Part shown: piece by piece, positions 6,425 through 9,796 of the stretch
How positions within the stretch are numbered: position 1 is the stretch's first letter
Layout of the letters: every line of letters starts with the position of its first letter
Origin: Bacteroidales bacterium UBA5206
GTDB lineage: Bacteria; Bacteroidota; Bacteroidia; Bacteroidales; Tenuifilaceae
DNA: 9,796 nt
Direction: 5' to 3'
Assembly: GCA_002412705.1 (NCBI GenBank)
Contig: DHVO01000145.1
Span: forward strand, 1-9,796
Translations under genes and position numbers: made by a program
Notes under the pieces: generated by a model
Databases searched by the model: none
The model's input: the letters and a program-made list of their open reading frames with translations, nothing else
What the model was told of the DNA's origin: nothing

Positions 6425-8869
6425 ATGAAAACTAGTTACTTAGTCTCTATATTTCTTATGTTAATTTTTAGTGCTGCATTTGGACAGCATGAAGTTATAT
6501 TAGAAGAATTTGAGAATGAGATTGTTGATCTTTACGAAGATTACTATTCTGAATCCCGCGAGTTGGTGTACACCCATTTTAATAAGTCCTTCTACCTCCC
6601 AGGGGACGGAGTGTGGTTCACGAGCTACTTGTTGAACCCCCAAACCCAGCGTACGAGTCTTCAGTCCAGAAACCTTTGGGTGGAACTTTATGCCCCCAAT
6701 GGTGGTTTGGTGGAACGAAAAATCCTTTTGGTGCAGGAAGGTATAGCTAGCGGTGTGTTTATGCTGGGGCAGGATGCTCTCCCTGGAACTTATACCTACA
6801 AGGCGTCCACCTTGTGGATGCGAAATTTCGAAGAGAACCTCGAGGAGTTAAGGCCAATTCAAGTTTTGGGCGAGAACGAAAGACAACCGATAGAGAGCAT
6901 GAGTAATCTCGACTTACAATTCCTGCCAGAGAGTGGGATACTGTTGGCGGGGTTGACCAACAGGGTTGGAATAAGGGCTGTGGGGGCGGATGGCCTCGGA
7001 GTCTCCATTGCCGGTCGGGTGGTGAATGCAACGGGTAAATCTGTGCAAACATTTGAACTCAATTCACTAGGTATGGGGAATATAACTTTTTACGCAGAGG
7101 TGGGGGATGTTTTACATTGTGAAGTGCCCTTGGCTGATGGTAGTGTTAGGCGGTTTCCTCTGCCAGAAGTTCAGGAGCGTGGCGTATTGGTGCAAGTGAG
7201 CCAACTTAGGGGGAAGGTGTTCGCAAGCGTTGTTACAAATGACCAAACCCTAACAAAATCACAACAATTCTACCTGTTTATGCATAATCAAGGAGAGGTG
7301 CAGCGCATTGCGTTGGTTCGCTTGGACGAGGAAAGGCGTAGCCAATTGCTTGAGTTTGACGCCGCAGGACTCCGTGGAGGCGTGCATTGCTTCACCCTGT
7401 TCGACGAGGCTTTTCAGCCCGTGGCTGAGCGCTTATTCTTCGTGTATGGTGATAAACACAACGGAGAGATGACGCTGGAGGGGGATACAAAGCGAGATAC
7501 GATAACTCTGAGAGTGTCCACATTGAAAAGAGATCAGCCAGTGGAGGCCAGATTGAGCATTTCTGTGCTGCCCGGGGGAACCGTGTCCAGCACTTTTACC
7601 AACAGTTTGCTGACCGAGGCGCAGTTGGCAGGTTTGCATGGGCACATAGAGAATCCTTATCACTACTTTGACAAGGGGAACGAGCGGCGTATGCTCGATA
7701 TGGATTGCCTGATGCTAACTCAGGGGTGGCGACGATACGCGTGGAATCACATTCTTGGTGGTGAGCCCTTGGTGCTGGAGCAAATGCACGAGGAGGGCTT
7801 CAATGTGGTGGGGAAGGTAACGCAATGGAACAAACGCCTAACAGGGAAGGCCATGGTGTCATATGCCCTGCTAGGAACGGGCGAGGCGGGCTTCGTCAAC
7901 CCCGACTCCTCGGGCAGGTTCGAGATCCGGGGTCTTGAGTTCTACGACTCCACCTACGTGTACCTATCCGTGGCCGATGAAAAGGGGAAAGCGTGGAATA
8001 GAAGGATTGAGGCGGAGCAGCAACTCCCAGTGTTGGCGTGCGCTACGGTTGAGATCCCTAGCACACGCCGTTCGAGTGCACTGAGCATCACCCCAGCGCC
8101 CGATATATCTCTTTACCGAGCCGATATCTATATCGACGAGGTACGGTTTGTGGGCAGGCGGCCAGATCCCCCCAAGGCCAGCAAGCTGTACCTGGCTTTC
8201 GAGGCCAAAACGTTCACCATAAACCCGGAGAACGCCGAGAAGTACCACAGCGTCAACGATCTCCTACGGCAGGAGTTTTCAGTGATTAACGAAGGACCTG
8301 AATTCGCGCCAATTTATAAGATGGGGCGGGGCAAAAACTCAATTAATTTGCATGGCAGTCCTCTTATTGTTATTGATGATATACCTTTATGGAGTCCTAT
8401 TGATGATGCAATTACCAAACCTGGGGTTTATGTCACACTTAAAGACAGACTAAGTTCCTCTTCAGCAATTTTAGCTTCAATGCCAATTAGTGATATCGAG
8501 TCCATCTCGGTAAATAAAACCGGGTTTGGCATGGGGGTGCGGGGGGTTGAGGGGGTCATCATGGTGAAAACCAGAACCAAGCCTCTGCACGCTAAGGGCA
8601 ATGCCCCCGCTTCAACCAAGGTGAAACTGCGCGGGTATGCAGCCCCCTCGGAATTCTACACGCCTCGCTACAGCGTGCTACCCCCCGATCCTGTGTACAT
8701 AAAGTATGCAGCTGTACACTGGGAACCCAATCTTACCACTAACATCAATGGAGAGGGCACGCTTAGATTTCCCATTCCCAGAGGGCTTAAGGATATCCAC
8801 GTTAGGGTTGAGGGTGTTGGCAGCGATGGAACCATTTTTAGCGAGACTAGAATTATGAATATTAGGTAG
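6425..8869 (+). CDS. Exported MG2-like protein with TonB-plug-like domain but no beta-barrel
   Basis: This is an 814-residue protein with signal peptide 1-20 (AFG, cleavage before Gln21). Residues about 44-135 resemble the MG2 domain of alpha-2-macroglobulins: LVYTHFNKSFYLPGDGVWF, then ALPGTYTYKA. The conserved LTQGWRRYAW, frequent in this Bacteroidota group, is near residues 431-440. A second beta-sandwich at about 458-530 resembles the carboxypeptidase-regulatory fold (FNVVGKV, then DSSGRFEIRGLEF). Residues about 604-718 resemble a TonB-receptor plug: SVNDLLRQ, LIVIDDIPLW, SDIESISVNKTG, then VRGVEGVIMVKT. The last 70 residues (WEPNLTTNINGEGTLRFPIP, then VRVEGVGSDG) resemble the end of such proteins, not a barrel. 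Full receptors need several hundred more residues. It is the second gene of an operon. Base composition switches along the gene. A role in outer-membrane protein interaction or envelope processing is inferred only. Confidence 0.87.
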   Translation: MKTSYLVSIFLMLIFSAAFGQHEVILEEFENEIVDLYEDYYSESRELVYTHFNKSFYLPGDGVWFTSYLLNPQTQRTSLQSRNLWVELYAPNGGLVERKILLVQEGIASGVFMLGQDALPGTYTYKASTLWMRNFEENLEELRPIQVLGENERQPIESMSNLDLQFLPESGILLAGLTNRVGIRAVGADGLGVSIAGRVVNATGKSVQTFELNSLGMGNITFYAEVGDVLHCEVPLADGSVRRFPLPEVQERGVLVQVSQLRGKVFASVVTNDQTLTKSQQFYLFMHNQGEVQRIALVRLDEERRSQLLEFDAAGLRGGVHCFTLFDEAFQPVAERLFFVYGDKHNGEMTLEGDTKRDTITLRVSTLKRDQPVEARLSISVLPGGTVSSTFTNSLLTEAQLAGLHGHIENPYHYFDKGNERRMLDMDCLMLTQGWRRYAWNHILGGEPLVLEQMHEEGFNVVGKVTQWNKRLTGKAMVSYALLGTGEAGFVNPDSSGRFEIRGLEFYDSTYVYLSVADEKGKAWNRRIEAEQQLPVLACATVEIPSTRRSSALSITPAPDISLYRADIYIDEVRFVGRRPDPPKASKLYLAFEAKTFTINPENAEKYHSVNDLLRQEFSVINEGPEFAPIYKMGRGKNSINLHGSPLIVIDDIPLWSPIDDAITKPGVYVTLKDRLSSSSAILASMPISDIESISVNKTGFGMGVRGVEGVIMVKTRTKPLHAKGNAPASTKVKLRGYAAPSEFYTPRYSVLPPDPVYIKYAAVHWEPNLTTNINGEGTLRFPIPRGLKDIHVRVEGVGSDGTIFSETRIMNIR

Positions 8870-8911
8870 ATATTTTGTTCATTTTAAAGATTTTCTGGTA
8901 AACATTTTTAA

Positions 8912-8954
8912 ACTGGGTCAACCATTTTGTAGATTGACCCAGTAAGGCTATTTT
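8912..8954 (+). terminator. Terminator-like hairpin after the exported-protein operon
   Basis: ACTGGGTCAA (8912-8921) pairs perfectly with TTGACCCAGT (8934-8943) around a 12-base loop, 43 bases after the stop codon of the upstream gene. The T-run (five Ts ending at 8955) is separated from the stem by about 7 bases, so termination may be weak or may need Rho. Confidence 0.6.
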
Positions 8955-8955
8955 T

Positions 8956-9269
8956 AAGTTACCACGCAAAAAAGAAAGCCGAGGGTAAAAGCACTAATTT
9001 CTGAATCAAGAATAACGTACAATCAAACAAGACCTCATTTGAGTCTTAATAATTATATTCATGAAAAAATCCTTTGAGGGTAGGGTAACCCTAAAGGGAT
9101 TAATAAATAGTTTATAAATCTGCCAACCTATTTCTGGACCACTCAATACAAAATTTAAACAGGCTCTAAACACCTAAAGGCTTATAAACCCGGCCGCATA
9201 TTCAACTCTAAAGCACACCGAATTATTGCAACCAGAATTTTATGCAGGAAATATGGGTTTGTGAGGTTT
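8956..9269. other. Non-coding stretch with one bulged hairpin
   Basis: No gene is supported. The clearest structure is at 9068-9101. CCTTT then AGGGT (9071-9075 and 9077-9081, with one bulged G) pairs with ACCCT then AAAGG (9088-9097), and outer AAT / ATT pairs extend it. AGGGT occurs twice in tandem inside it (9077-9086), so an alternative fold exists. No T-run follows, so it is not a standard terminator. The rest of the stretch is AT-rich, without a box or frame I can name. Confidence 0.4.
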
Positions 9270-9353
9270 TGTTTTAAGCTGGACACAATGCCACTTTTGC
9301 GGCTTAAACATATAAACTACAATCATTTGCAAGCACAATGAATGTGCAGCAAA
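9270..9353 (-). repeat. Structured non-coding element downstream of the DUF2971-like gene
   Basis: Two hairpins lie side by side. ATTTGC-AA-GCACA (9325-9337) pairs with TGTGC-A-GCAAAT (9343-9354) around a 5-base loop, 11 pairs with one 2x1 internal loop. GTTT-T-AAGC (9271-9279) pairs with GCTTAAAC (9302-9309) with one bulged T. Inside it, on the minus strand, GCCGC-AAAA-GTGGC (9303-9290) folds with a G-U pair that becomes an A-C mismatch on the plus strand. This favours a minus-strand RNA. The position is 80-160 bases downstream of the leftward gene's stop. It could be a 3' UTR structure, a mobile repeat or a recombination site. Confidence 0.45.
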
Positions 9354-9390
9354 TTCTGCGATAATCCAAACATAGGTTAGCCATAATGAG

Positions 9391-9422
9391 CCCAAAAGGC
9401 AAAGTTGTATTTGAACAACTTT
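9391..9422 (-). terminator. Terminator-like hairpin of the leftward DUF2971-like gene
   Basis: AAAGTTGT (9401-9408) and ACAACTTT (9415-9422) form a perfect 8-bp stem with a 6-base loop, 11 bases downstream of the leftward stop codon at 9434. On the minus strand it is followed by GCC and then four Ts (9397-9394), a poor T-run, so terminator strength is doubtful. Confidence 0.45.
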
Positions 9423-9433
9423 AAATTCGATAA

Positions 9434-9796
9434 TTAAAATACATTTTCAATCCTAAAGCGACCATTAAAATGATCAAATTGAATTTGATAAATTTTCTCC
9501 TTTGGAACGATTGCAACAACCGAGGGCAACAAATACTTCGAAAAATTTAAGCCTAAAATGACTTTTGATAAGGATTCTTTTATTGACAAATAAATATCCA
9601 CCGAGTAATCTGAAAAAGTTAAAAATCGGTACTCTGATTCTCCTTCCCAATCAATGTTTTTTGTAAAAAATCTTTTATTCACTTCTTTTTCATTCTTTAT
9701 GAATTTCTCCCAATGTTCAGTTGAAGTGAGAGCTCTATGGTCTTGGTATTTATCTAGATTGACGCCTGTTATAACAGTAGGTAAAAATGAAAATTG
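9434..9796 (-). CDS. DUF2971-like protein, C-terminal part (5' end beyond window)
   Basis: Reading leftward, an uninterrupted frame enters from the window edge and gives 120 residues before TAA at 9436-9434. The start is not in the window; the GTG at 9682 is internal, because clear protein-like sequence precedes it (GVNLDKYQDH, then EHWEKFIKNEKEVNKR). The stretch FFTKNIDWEGESEYRFL matches my memory of the conserved part of DUF2971 proteins, where a K-x3-W-x2-E-x-EYR pattern is followed by a strand ending in V-I-x-G (here SKVILGL). No signal peptide or membrane segment is seen in this part, so a cytoplasmic location is likely. DUF2971 proteins are of unknown biochemical function and often occur in accessory or defence-rich regions. 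The gene is very AT-rich and points toward a structured non-coding stretch, which suggests an accessory gene. Confidence 0.72.
   Translation of the reverse strand, partial: QFSFLPTVITGVNLDKYQDHRALTSTEHWEKFIKNEKEVNKRFFTKNIDWEGESEYRFLTFSDYSVDIYLSIKESLSKVILGLNFSKYLLPSVVAIVPKEKIYQIQFDHFNGRFRIENVF

Noticed and set aside
1..9796. CRISPR array, tRNA or rRNA genes
   Set aside because: No regularly spaced direct repeats are visible. The only tRNA-like acceptor and T-arm belong to the tmRNA.

Overview
The window looks like a chromosomal segment of a Bacteroidota bacterium, probably Bacteroidales or Marinilabiliales. The evidence is a short primary sigma factor without region 1.1, a Rho protein opening MYDILELN and carrying a long low-complexity insertion, promoter-like TAnnTTTG boxes, no Shine-Dalgarno sequences before the starts, a tmRNA encoding the tag GESNYALAA, and carboxypeptidase-regulatory-like and TonB-plug-like exported proteins. 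The placement is by recognition, not by a database search.

Left part (1-3975), housekeeping: the 5' half of rpoD runs leftward off the window edge and is divergent from rho. Between them lies a 473-base spacer with inverted repeats and one candidate rho promoter. rho ends in a strong intrinsic terminator whose T-tract doubles as the -33 box of a promoter for a small exported protein of unknown function. Next comes ssrA (tmRNA), with its own -7 box, a readable tag frame and a 14-bp-stem terminator.

Middle (3976-4826): no intact gene. A decayed IS4-type transposase remnant sits on the minus strand just behind ssrA, with a frameshift, an in-frame stop and an apparent 4-base tandem duplication.

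Right part (4827-8869): a two-gene operon of exported proteins. The first has a carboxypeptidase-regulatory-like domain and an Ig-like tail. The second is an alpha-2-macroglobulin-like (MG2-like) protein with a TonB-plug-like domain but no beta-barrel. The second gene is mosaic in base composition, and one AT-rich patch coincides with the core of the plug-like domain. The pair probably works at the outer membrane or periplasm; the exact job is unknown.

Right edge (8870-9796): a terminator-like hairpin, a structured non-coding stretch of about 500 bases, and the C-terminal 120 residues of a DUF2971-like protein on the minus strand. Several hairpins in the non-coding stretch lie downstream of that gene, and one folds better as minus-strand RNA. 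This is the least explained part of the window.
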